From Phallusia mammillata (taxonomy: Eukaryota > Chordata > Ascidiacea > Phlebobranchia > Ascidiidae): a stretch of DNA of 64,000 bases. Position 1 is the first letter of the stretch. Each line of letters starts with the position of its first letter. The position numbers and the translations under genes are program-made. The notes under the pieces are model-generated. The model saw only the letters and a list, made by a program, of their open reading frames with translations, ran no database searches and was not told the origin of the DNA. Of the stretch, positions 1-20,213 are shown piece by piece. Where the stretch lies: the NCBI GenBank assembly GCA_003260075.1, contig QLIY01000258.1, positions 67,245 through 131,244 of the forward strand, in the 5' to 3' direction.

Positions 1-1283
1 TGCATTTTGGTAATTCAATTCCCAAGAAAAATAGTTTTTAGTTGAAATATTCGTTTTTCGCGTGGTGAATTGGCTTTCCTGCACAAAATCTTGTATTTAA
101 TTTCGTAGATTACAAACCGTGCGCCCGATTTTAGTGGACCCAATTGTAATTAGAAATTTGACGCAACTGCGCCCTCCAGTGCATTTCGAGCATCCTGCGC
201 TTCTAATTCAGAGAGTTCAAAACACACCTAGGGAATTCTTCTCCGTTTTTCTTTCTTTAGTGACAAGCGCATCGCGCTCCCCACTTCTGTACGTCATGTG
301 TACGTTGCCAGGGGAACGGTGCGCAAAATAGTTCTTTTCCTTTCCTTGTAAATACGTTATTTTTCTTTTGGAAAACTTCGGAGTACCTGCCGAGACTTTC
401 CGAAGTTTTCCGAAAATTTCCGATGTTGTCCGATACTTACCGAACGCGCTTCTTTACCTGTTTCAGTTTACTTTGTTGAGCTTTTACGTTGTAGATGAGG
501 TAGCTTCGTTGTTTGGTACAAACACGTGGGTGTACAAAGTGGCGTTAATAGCGTCATCGGAAAATATTAATAAACAAAAACCTGAACAAAGACCGTTTGT
601 TTATTTCATATTATACAGTGTAAGACCCAAGTTGATCGTGCTGTCATAAAAAGACTGTCTTATGTGGCGCATTCTTAAAATATTTGTTTTAAAATCTACG
701 TTGCATAACCAAAGTTCATTGGTGTTTTTGATTACAAACTCTTATGCTTGCTTCGTGTTTTAGAACAAATTTAGTCATTTGAGTGGGAAAGCTTGATTTT
801 CCCAATTTAAATCCTTACTCGTGCGTAAATTTCAAACTTTGTTCGTTCATTTTCAAATTATTGCACGTTAAAACAGCACACGTTTGAACTTCAAAGTAGC
901 ACCAAGTAAAAAAACGAAAAAAACACACACACAAAAACAAATATTTGGGTTTAAAGTCGCAACTTTGTACGCGTTGGCCAATGATGGTTAAACTTTGTGG
1001 CAATGTGCTAAAGAGTTACTGAGGCCAGGGTGTGGTGAAAACAAATTATGTAAATCTATGACACAGCGTTCCAAGCGAGTATGTTCGAGGTACGTGAGTA
1101 CAAAATAAGCTTATGACTTAAAAAAAAATTTGTTCTAGCAATATTTCAGTGTTTTTAAAAGTTGAAATTCTGTAGAAATGAAAGAGCAAACAATTGAAGA
1201 ATAGCGGTCAGGCCTTCGTACAATTCAACACATCCGCTAGACAGCGCAAGAGAGGTAACTAACACTTGAAAAGTCAGATTTTA
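1..1283. other. No gene recognised
   Basis: AT-rich flank 3' of the MARVEL gene. A short run of TTCCGAA/TTCCGAT-like motifs lies at 385-445. The open frame across 368-649 has no convincing coding character or start. Confidence 0.5.
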
Positions 1284-4200
1284 TTAAATATCGTCCTCAG
1301 TGGTAAGAGAAGCATAGGCTTTGCCGTCAACTTTACGAAATTTCGGTTTTACAAATAAAACAGTTTGTTCTGCGTCATCGTCGGACAAACTGACGCTAGA
1401 TGGCGTGGTGGAGCTGTCGTAGTAAACCCCCAAGCCTGCTAGTTTGTCCGGACATTTGCAAGGTTCGGGCACTTGGTAGTGCATGTAGGCAGCCATACAT
1501 GATTTTGTGAAGAGAAGACAAAGTACGAGGTCCAGAAGAAAACTTCCAACTTTTATTCCAACCTGAAACGAACATCAAACATTGTAGATTGAAATCTGAT
1601 AGAAGTGGATTTTCTATCAAAAATTTTTTTTGACAAGGTGAAACAATTCATTGCGACATATTTGCCCTTCACCCGTTGGGACAATTTGCCCGGGTGATAT
1701 GTTACTAGGCCTACCAAAAGAGTAAGTTTGTCGTATGTTACACTTAAATGTTTGTAACCAAACATACAAAATCGTTTTAAACAGCGACAGCACATCTACA
1801 CTAACATTGCAACTATTTGTAGATTAAACTCTGAAAGCAGAGGCTTTTTTTCGTAAAGATTTTTGACGGGTGAAACAATCGTTTGCGACGTAATTGCCCT
1901 TTAGCAATCAACAAGTTGGAAATAGCTGCGCAACGTTAGAGCGCTATGGAAGGCAAAAACTGAAGACCACAATGGTTGATCAAAGGCTATACAGCGCTTA
2001 CAGAAGAGTAAGTTTGGTGTTTAATACACATGCACCTTTGTAATAAAACAGTTTTCGAGTCACACACAAAATCGTTTTTAACAGCGACAACACACCTACA
2101 CTACAGTGGTTTTGTGTAGTGATACACCGAACCCGCCTGAAAAGGTTCGGGTCGAAACCGAAACATTGTAAAACGGCATATTCAGTCGAAATGTTTCGGC
2201 TAACCGAAACTTCGGTACATCATTAGTTTTGTGCATCTAAGATTTCAACTGTTGTAGATTAAAGTCTGAAAGCAGCCATTTTTTAATTAAGTTTGTTTGG
2301 CGAGGTGAAAGAACTCATTGCGACATAATTGGTCTTTAGCAATCACCGAGCCGGAAATAGCTGCTGCGAAACGTTAGAACGCTATGGTAGGCAAAAACTG
2401 AAGGCCACAATGATTGATCAAAGGCTATACAGCGCTTTTACAGGGTGTCTGTGGCTCGCAGAAGAGTCAATTTGGCGTTTATTCCACATGTGCCTCTGTA
2501 ACAGAACATTTTTAAAGCCACAAAAAATCGTTTTAAAGAGCGGCAACATACCTACACTAACATTTCAACTGTTGTATATTAAAGTATGAAAGGCTTTTTT
2601 AGTAAAGATTTTTGTCGAGGTGAAACAATTCGTTGCGACATATAATTGGCTTTTAACGATCACTGAGCCGGAAATAGCTCCTGCGCAACGTCAGAACGCT
2701 ATCGAAAGCGAAAATCACAAATAGGTTGAATAAGGATACAGCGTTATTACAGGGTGATATGTAACTTATAAGAGAGTAGGCTTAGTCTGTCGTATATGAC
2801 AAATACACCTCTGTTACCAAACACTTTTTACAATCACACACACAATCATTTTAAACAGCGACAACACACTTACTCCAAAAATTGCAACCAAAAGTGTTGA
2901 AAATACACTGTGTTAAGTTTGATTAGATTTACTGCTACATTGCGTAACGTCAATTACGGAAGTAAAAACGTGGTTTTGTGGTCATTTGACTTCTGGTTAG
3001 AGATAAGACTTTTATGAGTAAATAACATGTAAATGCATTTTATCTCACCTCCATTGGATGCTCGTAGTCGTCAGGTACGTAGGCGATCATGCAAAGTGCA
3101 CAAACTATAAATGATGCTGCGTTGAGGAGCGAATGGATGTAATCCTGGAACGAAAAAGAATTTGTTTTAAGTTTTATCAAGTTCTTCTGAAATGCCACTT
3201 ATTTTGTAATTTTACAGACACGTTTGCAGTTTTTGTCAAGACATTGTTAATTGGACGGTTAATTGCGTTTGCGGAATTTTCGCTGAAAACTTTCTATGGT
3301 TTGATGGTTCGCTTGTAAATTCTAGTTTCAGTTTTAATGGAACGTGGGTCATTTTTTACAACTTATTCTGCTTTACAAACATCAAAAAATCAAACCCAAC
3401 TACATGTTCACGTTTACACGTCTTGCAGCTACTAAACTCTTCTCTTTTTACAAAAATCAAACATTTTTATCGCCCGCCAACTTACAGCAAAGTCCCAATC
3501 ACATCTTGATGTTGATTTATATTCTGATGGCTTGACATCCTTCCTCAGTCCGTCGCAGGAAGAACATCTCGCAGTCCTCCACACGGATCGCCTCTTCTTC
3601 CACTCGTTGAAGAGGAGGACCAGTATCCCGGATGTAGTGATGAGCGAGAGGATCAGGATGACTCGCTGGAGGTCGAAACTGGGGAATCCCCCTCTCCTCC
3701 AGTCGATCTTGATGGAGCGAAGAAAGATGAATGCAGATTCGGTTGCTAAGAGATCCAGAATGATAAACGCCTGCAAGAAAAACAAAAGTCAAATGAAAAA
3801 GTCTTTCATGAAATTAAATAACCTGGAAAAGATAAAAGTTTGACTCAGGCTTAGCTTAGCCAAAATAGATTGTTTACTTCTCATTGTATGTGTAAAAAGC
3901 ATCGAACCAATAGGTGATAAGCTGCAGACAGAGGCAGTGCATACTGTTTCGACCTATAAAGTCTAGTCAGTGCATCTGGTGACAAGAGATAGGCCGTATT
4001 GGCTGGTGCAGTAAGATTATGGAACTTGAGAATAACAGGCGAAAAAAACATGCCTCACCTATTCTGTTCAATCCAACAACTACGGCCAATCTCTTGTCAA
4101 ATGCATTGATGAGACCTTATAGGTCGAAACAGTGTGTAGTGTCTACAGCTCTTTGAGTGTGGATTGGCAATTTCAGCATTGACAGGCCAAGTGCTGGAAT

Positions 4201-4478
4201 AAATACGACCAAAAATGCCCTAACAGCCCATAGGCAACCAACTAACATGCAGTTCTTTTGATCCGAGCCAAATACTTACAGTGAAGAAAAATTCGTACCT
4301 TTAGGGTCAGCAACTATCTGGCAGTAGTTTTAACATGTCGCAACAGAAAGCAGCACAGCGAACAAGTATGCGAATGTTGACTTACTATCTGTGTCAACTT
4401 TATTGAGTGGAGAGGTTCCCTCAGGAAAACCCGAACATTCTTGCAGCTGCAGCAAGAACCGCCGGAAGTTTTCGTCAT
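1284..4478 (-). CDS. MARVEL-domain (CMTM-like) tetraspan membrane protein, 4 exons, 250 aa
   Basis: Exons (- strand order): 4478-4386, 3770-3486, 3144-3049, 1562-1284. All introns are GT-AG and phase 0, and the joined frame gives 250 aa ending in a TAA that overlaps an AATAAA. The N-terminus is short and cytosolic with CCSC. The segment FLREPLHSIKLTQ just before TM1 is typical of MARVEL/CMTM proteins. Membrane segments lie at about residues 31-48, 68-86, 127-149 and 159-185, with a basic loop after TM2 (NEWKKRRS) and an acidic Ser/Thr-rich C-tail of about 65 residues. MARVEL proteins act in membrane apposition, vesicle traffic and junctions; a specific role is not visible. The start has a splice-acceptor-like TTGCAG about 70 bp upstream, either a 5'UTR intron or a trans-splice site. 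The family call rests on topology and TM1/TM3 character, not on a search; another four-TM family is possible. Confidence 0.7.
1570..2885. repeat. Diverged tandem array, about 4 units of 230-340 bp, in the last MARVEL intron
   Basis: Four successive blocks (about 1575-1800, 1810-2105, 2245-2570, 2570-2880) share the same ordered landmarks: TTGTAGATTAAA-like start, AGGTGAAACAATTCRTTGCG, GCCGGAAATAGCT, AACGTTAGARCGCTATGG, AAAATCGTTTTAAACAGCG and ACACCTACACTAAC. The first unit lacks the middle part. A hAT-like MITE sits between units two and three. Divergence is far higher than in the G-run duplicates, so this array is old and probably real. Confidence 0.8.
2117..2225. mobile_element. hAT-like MITE, 109 bp, 8-bp TSD
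   Basis: Starts TAGTGATACACCGAA and ends TTCGGTACATCATTA, imperfect terminal inverted repeats of the type seen in hAT non-autonomous elements. It is flanked on both sides by GTTTTGTG (2109-2116 and 2226-2233), a perfect 8-bp target duplication. No coding capacity. Confidence 0.8.
3920..4151. mobile_element. Imperfect palindrome, candidate foldback MITE
   Basis: The left arm (AGCTGCAGACAG... through ACTGTTTCGACCTATAAAG and GACAAGAGATAGGCCG) pairs with the right arm ending CTTATAGGTCGAAACAGT...CTACAGCT, with several mismatches. A related single arm occurs near 14680-14740. It lies in MARVEL intron 1. Target duplication not identified. Confidence 0.55.
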
Positions 4479-4559
4479 AGATACACAATCGTCTTCGTAT
4501 TCTTTGTGTCAGTTTTCTACGTCACAAACCTGTTTATTACGCTCTGCAATTAAAAAAAA

Positions 4560-7500
4560 TAAGGGGTACTAAAAGCAATCAAAAGTCTAAAACACAAAGT
4601 AAATAGATGTAGTTGTTGTTGGGTTACAAAAGATGAAAATGATTACTGCAAAACTAAACTATCTGTGCAACCAATACATAATTCGTAGTTTTAACGGTTT
4701 TTTTCCTTCCCCCATCTAACCCCTTTTCATGCAGAACATAATTTTAGCACTGAAGTTCCGAAATTTTGCGAACCACATCACTACAGTAAAACCTCTGAGA
4801 CCGCAACACCACAAATTCAACCCCTCCAAGAATCCAATAAGAGGGTCTTATCTTCGACAGAACCGTTCAAGAACTCCCAACGGCATTGTTCTGTTTTGGA
4901 GCACTCCTTTCGACCTAAACCTCAAGGCCCAAACGCTTTTCTGCCAAAACTCTCAAAATCTTTTTTACTGCCCAGTGTGTTTCTGTCTCGAAACGCCCGG
5001 CTTCTGAAGTTTGGCTCCTGTCGTGGCCCAGATTCATTTGTTTTGAGCCAAAAATAAGTTGGAAAAATGGAAATGTTTTATAGCCTTGAGAAACAAACTA
5101 GCCTTCGTTATGTGTTGTTGCTCAGATATTTATATCGTCAAAACATTGTTGATTTATAAAATCGTTGCCAAAAAAACATTTGAAACAGATATGCGTAATC
5201 AAAAACAAAACTGCTAGAATAGTAAATACATTTTATAACAGATGGTTAATCATATAATGTTGTCATCATCACTGCAAAGATTTAAAACGGCTTAAACCAT
5301 GAGACGCATTTAATATTCATTTAATTCTTCAGAGCTATGCTGACCCGCTGTGAAGAACCATTGCTTTGATTTTGTTGACAAAAGCTTCGTGCCGGTCTAG
5401 ACCAACTGCCTCCAATGAGAAAACACTTTATTGGTTTCACGTAGCCTGCAGCATTTTACAGCCTGAACCTTCGCGACAATAATGCTGGGTCGTTACGCTC
5501 CGTCAAACAACAACAAATACTTGACGTAGTTAAAATTCATAGTTATAGTTTCGGTCTAGTGCTATGTTTTCTTAAGACATTGTGGTCATTGTTGTATGTG
5601 TGAGACGTTGAAATTGTTGATGCTAAATACAATCTTTCGTGAGTTGATTCAATGGACTTTTCTTAACTTTGATACTGTTGTTTGGCAACTAAAATAAGGC
5701 TAGTGCAGCCAAAATCACTTAAAACGTGCGTTGACTTGCTATACTGACATATTTAAAATCAATAAAATAAGTTTAAAAGAACATCACCTATTAAACATCA
5801 AGGTTTAAAAGCTGCTGTAGTGTAATAGTGTGAAGTAAGCCGTTTGTGACTAGTAGGAAAGCTACAACCAATGTTTCTGTTTCCAATACGTTTTACAACC
5901 GAAACGTAAGCATTTGGCTGGTATATTTAACTTTTACACATAACAAACAACCCACAATTAGAAAACAAACCCTGTTCTTAAGCCATTGTTCCACATTTAT
6001 TACGTAACAAAAGACCCTTTCTGTGGTAAACTAACTGACTAACTACATTACACAAGGCTAACGGAACTTAGTTTGTAACTTAACCTCAGTTAAAAGTCAA
6101 ATCAGCATGACTAGTAGAGCATTCAGCCCAAAGCCCAACGTTGTTTTGCGCATTTTTTCTTGCTCGACTGGCAATCACTGAAGCCTTGCGTAAACCTTTT
6201 TCAAACACAGTTCTGGTGCAAGAAATTGAACTGGATTAACAGAACGGCAGAACAAGCACCGCTCGATCATAGTACACCAATAAACCTGTTTAGTTTCAGC
6301 CACACTAGTCATGGTACAGTTGGTTTGACTTTACTTCTAATTAACAAGCATTCAGCTGATCTGTGTGATGTATTGTACTTTGCTTGCTTGGCAAGTTGCC
6401 TTTCTCTATACTTAAGACTTTGTCAACCTCACATTTCTACTATCGATGTTTACAACTAAGCATTTAAAGTTTAAATCGTGCAATGACAGCTTGACGACGT
6501 CGCAAATTTCGCTCATTATGATGCAATTATCACGTGGTTTAGTGTGTCATGCCAAAATACCAATTTGTGTCTAGTTTTTTTTTCAGTAGCAACTGCATGT
6601 TACAAAGATTTTTATGGACAAAAACGAACAAATTTTCACAAAATGTACCATCAGGACTATTCTAAAACGCTTTATTCGTCTTGCGTCGCCTAAAAAGACG
6701 ATTTCCAGTATTGGAACGTCAATAATTAATCTAAGTCGAAAAGACCTTTGCGTCGTGGCCTTTTCACAAGTTCCCTGAACAAACAAATTGCTCCCTTTGT
6801 GTTTAAAGTTGGACAGCAAATATAGTTTAGTAGTTAGAGAACAAAAGGCGTTTCTATGTCAAGACGTAGTACCAGTATTATTTTAGGAAATACAGAATAA
6901 AATATTGTATTTCAATATCAAATGTTTAATGTTTTTTAAAGATTAAAGCATTCTTATGTCTCAATTTTACTACAAACTTTTGTCCAACATTTTTTGGAAG
7001 TTGCAACTGTTGCTGCTTCTATTCTTTGAGCAACACAACTTGATAGCCAACAAAACCTGCTGCGTCTTTTTTCACTAGTCGTTGAGTCTGAGCAAAATTG
7101 TCCAGAAACCTAATTTTGGGAATGAACATAATGGTACTTTTTCTACAGAACCTTTGTTGCTCATTGCACCATAAAGTCATGGGCAATATACTCGTCTTGT
7201 CATCATAATGACTTTAACATTCATGCTACTACACAACTAAATTTCACACCTAATCTACCTGCATACATTTTACAGTTACTAGGTTAACATATTTCACAGG
7301 CTGTCCAAAGTCCTTACAAAGTAGCCTATTCTAACAACTATGGTACACTGGACTCTGCTGTATAAACAGCGTGCAAGCTATAGCTGTGTTCAATTAATCA
7401 TATACGGGTTTCCTGTCATTTCTAACCTGTTACGAGTTGAGCTGGCAGGATGCTGCAACAAGGTCATTAGAAATAAATGATTCAGGAAGCTTAAAAACAA

Positions 7501-7718
7501 CTGATGTAAAAGTTAAAGAGTAAACATAGTTTGTATTGACATGTTAACAGTTAACAACCTGCATTGAAACCAGTTTACGTTTTGAATTTTTGGTACAAAG
7601 CTTCCACTTTGTAAAAGACCTTTGCCAAGTCAGTCTGTTTCACGAAATGGCGACGTCACACTTCCATCTGTGACGTAATACCCAGACGAACTAATTCAAT
7701 TGGCGCCAACAACCAAAG
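4560..7718. other. No gene recognised (intergenic)
   Basis: Upstream of the MARVEL gene. Read on both strands: only short open frames without splice-consistent coding context. No repeat structure stands out. Confidence 0.5.
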
Positions 7719-8293
7719 GAACACATAATGCAACTACCTAACACTGGAATAGGTACACTATGCATATCTTTACCAAACGCTAGCCTGTTGAACACTTTTC
7801 GCACTTACAGAAGCCCTGTTTTTGCAGTTAAGCAGCCAGCAATATAACTTTGTCCGTGCGTATTTGAGTGCACACGTACATGTTTTGGTGGAAGTCAAAA
7901 AGACTTATGCTTGTGTTGTGTGCTTACACCGGTGCTCTGCCTGGCCTGAATAAACATTGCACATCACTGAAGCATGACACAGATTTTCCCTATAGCCGCT
8001 GGGGGGGGGGCGAACACATAATGCAACTGCCTAACACTGGAATAAGTACACTATGCATATCCTTACCAAACGCTAGCCTGTTAAACACTTTTCGCACTTA
8101 CATAAGCCCTGTTTTTGCAGTTAAGCAGCCAGCAATATAACTTTGTCTGTGCGTATTTGAGTGCACACGTACATGTTTTGCTGGGAGTCAAAAAGACTTA
8201 TGTTTGTGTTGTGTGCTTACACCGGTGCTCTGCTTGGCCTGAATCAACATTGCACATCACTGAAGCATGACACAGATTTTCCCTATAGCCGCT
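7719..8293. repeat. Duplicate pair around a 10-G run (gap artefact)
   Basis: Copy 7719-8000 and copy 8012-8293 differ at a few positions and are separated by G at 8001-8010. Copy 1 ends TATAGCCGCT directly before the run; copy 2 reads through the same point into unique sequence. The matching small open frames inside the two copies are not genes. Confidence 0.9.
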
Positions 8294-8670
8294 TTAATAT
8301 ATCGATTTTAAATGCTTCCCTTGGAAAACAATTTGAAGCATTCACTTTTGATTCACGCTTTTTCTACTATAAAATGTTGATTTAGTTTGTTGCATTTTAG
8401 GACACCTAAAGATGCCATATTTTTGGTCCCATTCGGGTGTTACTCCTAGAAATAGTGTCAATCCACATTTGTATCAACTTGTTATTACATCACAAACCTA
8501 ATTGACTGTGCAATAAAAGCGAAACAAAGGCACGTTTGTCGGATATTATTTACCCGAACGAACCCATTGTTCGTGTCAGTTTTCTTAACCCTGCAAACTT
8601 TCAGTTGTCATTCGCGTGCCCCTATGACAACATACAAGTAATCGAATACGATTTTGACACTAAATCGTGG

Positions 8671-9009
8671 GCTAGGCCGGGACAGCTCTTTCCGTAATCT
8701 CACTCCTATTGTTTCAAAATTCTAGAATACCTGTTGGTTGTTCCAAGTCGCGAACCTTAGTCATAAACACTTGAGCAGGCAGACAGTCAGTTGGTCTCAG
8801 TCTAGAATAGATAGAGGTTTGAATTAGTGTGTTTGGGGGGGGGGTGCTAGGCCGGGATAGCTCTTTCCGTAATCTCACTCCCATTGTTTTAAAATTCTAG
8901 AATACCTGTTGGTTGTTCCTAGTCGCGAACCTCAGTCATAAACACTTGAGCAGGCAGACAATCAGTTGGTCTCAGTCTAGAATAGATAGAGGTTTGAATT
9001 AGTGTGTTT
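8671..9009. repeat. Duplicate pair around a 10-G run
   Basis: 8671-8834 repeats as 8846-9009 with a few substitutions; G run 8835-8844. Confidence 0.9.
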
Positions 9010-9012
9010 TAT

Positions 9013-9898
9013 TGGTTTTAAACTGCTAAGCAAAATAAATTATCAGGCAAATTGGTTAGGAAATCAAAGTAACTGTTACCGTTACCAAGTTTTTCTGAAA
9101 ATTTAACATGCCAAATGTAGAATGTCGCGAAAATTATGTTTTTGTTATTGGGTATATCGTTTTGGCACTTTGGTTTTTCTTGTTCTTAAGGGCTGTATGT
9201 TAGTGTATGACTTCAGTTTCAACAATAACCAATTTCTAATTATTACTGCTAGGCTTAATGTAAACTTTATGCAGCAATTTTGCCAATTCTTTTTTTCATG
9301 CAAACTAACTAAAGAAAATATCTTATTCAGAACCAAACAGAGAAAATTTTAAGCAAGACAGAAGTCAAGGAATTTAACTAAAGGTCGTTATGTCTGACCT
9401 CTTTCTTCCCCCGATGGCCCCAACCACCCCTTTGCCCCATTTTCCCCTGCAGTCAGGCGCGGGGACGGGGGGGGGGCGTATGGTTTTAAACTGCTAAGCA
9501 AAATAAATTATCAGGCAATTTGGTTAGGAAATCAAATTTAACTCAACAATTGTAGAATGTTGCGAAAATTATGTTTTTTTGTTATTGGGTGTGTCGTTTT
9601 TTTGGCACTGTTTTTTATTGTTCCTGGGGGCTGTATGACTTCGTCAGTTCAACAATAACCAATTTCTAATTATTGCTGCTAGGCTTAATGTAAACTTAAC
9701 ACAGCTATTTTGCCATTTTTTTGTCATGCAAACTTACTAAAGGGCCTATCTTATTCAGAACTCAACTGAGAAACTTTTAAGCAAGACAGAAGTCAAAGAA
9801 TTTTCACTAGAGGTCGTTATGTCTGACCTCTTTCTTCCCCCGATGGCCCCAACCACCCCTTTGCCCCATTTTCCCCTGCAGTCAGGCGCGGGGACCGA
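9013..9898. repeat. Duplicate pair with indels around a 10-G run; first copy truncates an exon
   Basis: 9013-9466 repeats as about 9481-9898; G run 9467-9476. The second copy lacks about 40 bp (around 9071-9113) and has other indels, as expected of two haplotypes. The first copy ends inside the start exon of the next gene, so that exon's ATG appears twice (9391 and 9819); only the second is complete. Confidence 0.9.
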
Positions 9899-11098
9899 CC
9901 TGGCACCACCAACACCTCTACAACGTTACTCCATGTATGATGTGGCTGAAGAAGATGACCCAACTATGGCCTGGGTGAGGGCTCTCCCTTCTCCGGGGTC
10001 TGGGCCCCAACCGGGTCGTTTTCTGGAAACCCCTCGCCCTGTTTTGGACCCGGAATGCAAGAAGGCAGTGAGGGACTTCCCCAAAAGTGGCACTACCCTT
10101 AATAGCAAGGTTGTATCTGATGAAAACGGGAAGAAACAGGATTTTGGCGAAGTTCAACATGCTAAACCTGCAAACACTTTGAAAGGTATATATCTCTGCA
10201 GTTTGTGGAATATAGATGGTACAGTTATCTTTAAGGCTAAACCTGAGAAAAGGTAGTTTGGTGAAACAGGTAACAGGTGTTTGTTTTTTTCCAAGTGGTA
10301 TTCGATTTCACAAGCAGTTAATATATGTTGACAATGTTTAAAACCATCTTGTGAAGCTTTAAGGCTTTGTACATCAGCACAGCATAAAAATGAAGTTTCA
10401 GTGGTACAATATGCCACCCAAAATCACTATGGTAACAAATCAACAATATAAAGGGGGGGGGGGCATCTTGTGAAGCTTTAAGGCTTTGTACATCAGCACA
10501 GCATAAAAATGGAGTTTTAGTGATACAATATGCCACCCAAAATCACTATGGTAACAAATCAACAATATAAAATTGGTCACCCCTGTCTGACTAAGTTTCC
10601 CGACTGTGGCGGAATTTTAGCATCTAATTAACCAAAGCGCCCCGCGCACATTCTTCCAGCTGGCTGTAGTATAGGGTATGGCTTGAAGAAAGAAAAGTTA
10701 AGTTTGTGAAGAGTAGCAAATTTGTTCAGTACTTTGGTACAATAGTGCCTATGCAAAAATTCAGCAGAATAGTTTTTGAAGACCTGCTTCAGAGTATCAA
10801 AGAAAAGGTAGAAACAATGAAACAGGTAATGAAGTATTTTTCAAATCTGTTTAACCATTAAAAAAGTGATTGAATTCCATGCTGATGTGTGTTTAATAGT
10901 GCAATACACCGGGTTATAGCTGTTCGGGTTTTAATGGCCTTTGTATGGTTTAATTAAAACAATTGTTCGGAAGTTAACTATTAAACGGGGGGGGGGGTAG
11001 CTGTTCGGGTTTTAATGGACTTTGTATGGTTTAATTAAAACAATTGTTCGGAAGTTAACTATTAAACGCAGTTTTATATTTAGCTTCGAGAAAGATAA
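9819..11098 (+). CDS. Unrecognised small protein, 3 exons, about 153 aa
   Basis: Predicted exons 9819-10109, 10670-10825 and 11084-11098, all phase 0. I do not recognise the family. The N-terminal 97 residues are Pro-rich and acidic, with several TP/SP sites (PTPLQRYSMYDVAEEDDPT). The second exon is basic, RKVKFVKSSKFVQYFGT, then a predicted amphipathic helix (FEDLLQSIKEKVETMKQ), ending LRER. RKVKF fits the general RVxF pattern of PP1-docking motifs, but that motif is short and common. The exon-1 donor is ambiguous: GGTATAT at 10182 is an alternative, though it does not keep the downstream frame. It lies about 0.7 kb upstream of the RBPJ-type gene on the same strand. A truncated duplicate of its first exon lies at 9391-9466. 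Confidence 0.5.
10344..10572. repeat. Duplicate pair around an 11-G run in intron 1 of the orphan gene
   Basis: 10344-10452 repeats as 10464-10572; G run 10453-10463. Confidence 0.9.
10916..11068. repeat. Duplicate pair around an 11-G run
   Basis: 10916-10987 repeats as 10998-11068. One G of the run belongs to copy 1 (copy 2 reads AAACGCAG there), leaving exactly 10. Confidence 0.9.
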
Positions 11099-11785
11099 AC
11101 ATCAATTGTATGGTTAGAGCGTTACGGCATTTAAAAACGCCACTGCAAAGGGTTATCACTGCTATAGTTTCATTGTAATGTTATACATTTTCAATCTAAA
11201 TTTTGAGGTAAATGGAACACTGAAAAGAAGTACCCGGTTAAATTATGTCGTCATAATAATGTTGACTTGGCAAACGATTAACGTCATTTGTATTGCGTTT
11301 GTGTCAACTAAAGTCGTTATAAATAGATTGCACTTCTTATACGAAAGTTCTGTGGGAGCAGCAGCTTGAAAAAAGTTGGTAGCTTGTTTTTAGAATTTCG
11401 TAACTGGTAGAGCAGTGTAATAGGCATCGTTTTTTTACAGGTAGCAATATATTTTGCAGAAAAAGGACAGAAAAATGTTTCAAAAATTACAATTTCAATG
11501 TAGTTAGGAGGTTGCTTTTTAAAGTAAACGTTTAAACATTTGGTTTGTAGTCTAGTCTGGATTTCTTAAAGTTTTGTTCAGTTTAGCGTCTTTATGAAGA
11601 AAAATAGTATTTGTTGTTGAAATAAATAATTTGGCCGGTTTTGTAAAATCTTAAGAAAACAAATATTTGTTGTGTCCAAAACGGTTTAAATGTTGAAACA
11701 ACCCAAATAGTGATTTTTTCTTCGTTCATAGTATTGAGTTGCTTATGTTACATTACAAGTTTCCGAACTGTTTGTTTACTTTTAG
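11099..11785. other. Intergenic/5' region of the RBPJ-type gene
   Basis: No exon seen. Ends at a good acceptor (TTTACTTTTAG at 11785), which may serve a 5'UTR intron or spliced-leader addition. Confidence 0.4.
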
Positions 11786-11823
11786 GCAATTTTACCGCAC
11801 CAGAAAAAGAAGAAAAGAAAAGC

Positions 11824-19111
<7,288 letters not shown>

Positions 19112-19493
19112 ATTTTGTGGCAGCTTGTGCAATATCGGTGAGTACTTTCGGTTAAGTTCTTTATTATTATTTGATGCATTTTTTTCTGTCTTGTTTTACG
19201 AGATAGCGGCATTTTATTATGGCGTAAAAAATCCTTTCAGTTGTATGCAGATTTTTTAAGAGCCTAGTTTTTTTTAAATATTTTGATATATTTGATTTAA
19301 TGCATAATTTTTGGATTGCAGGTGATGTTATTGCTTTTTGAGGTTTTGGTTTGGTTTTAACAAATTGGATGCAACTATAATTCTTTGTTGGAAAATATTT
19401 TCAAGTGCAATCTATTTATTGTAGTGTTATTATCTTCTGTGTCAAGCACTGTAAACTGCCTTAAGTGGGTGGATATGTGTCTGAAGTTTAAGG

Positions 19494-19524
<31 letters not shown>

Positions 19525-20213
19525 TGTGTCTGAAGTTTAAGGTATAAACATGAATATTGCATCAAAAACATACTTGTATTGCGACTTACATTCATTAACT
19601 GGTAAGTACAGCCTTTACAATGTTGTAATGTTATGCTCACATAACCATATAACAAGTTATAAAGTTTGACAAGACAATATTACGAGAAGTATGAAAGTAA
19701 CAGTTGTTGCAAAACACAAATTGCAAACAAACAGTTATAAATGACAAACTCTAGACTTCATTAGTCTCAGACAGACTCAGGATTCTATGGGTTGAAGCAC
19801 TGTGGAATAAACCAACTAGGATCTGGTACAATTTTGTTGATAAGTGGCTATAGGTTGGAAAAGTATTATTACTTTTTACTTATCTGGCCATAACATTTTA
19901 GCTGTTTTTAAGTTCAGATGTCATTAAAGCAACACAGTTTTTTTTCTTTAAAGTAAAGTGTGATTAAGTTTGACGGCAATCGCTTTTTCAGGGCTCATTC
20001 GACTTTAACAAGTAAATATGAAAGCTATGTACAAATAAAAACGAAAACACAAATGACAAATTTGTATCAAAATGATGCAAAAACCAAATCTGGTAAAAAT
20101 ATTTGAATCACAGAAGAACGTATCAGCTGGAATAATCCAAAGTATGTTTGGGCTATTTCAGCAAACGAGCATTTCAGAAGATGAAATAAATTAGAGCCAT
20201 CCAGCACAAACAG
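19112..20213. other. Convergent intergenic region
   Basis: Between the 3' ends of the RBPJ-type gene and the caspase-like gene. Contains the 28-G gap; no exon seen. Confidence 0.5.
19475..19543. repeat. 20-bp duplicate around a 28-G gap
   Basis: TGTGTCTGAAGTTTAAGGTA before and after the G run 19496-19523; downstream of the RBPJ-type gene. Confidence 0.8.

Noticed and set aside
368..649. 93-codon open frame near the left edge
   Set aside because: No ATG in good context, repetitive TTCCGA start, AT-rich composition.
7868..8385. Pair of similar small proteins (MHTYMF...) suggesting a tandem gene family
   Set aside because: They are the two allelic copies around one 10-G run; no splice or family support.
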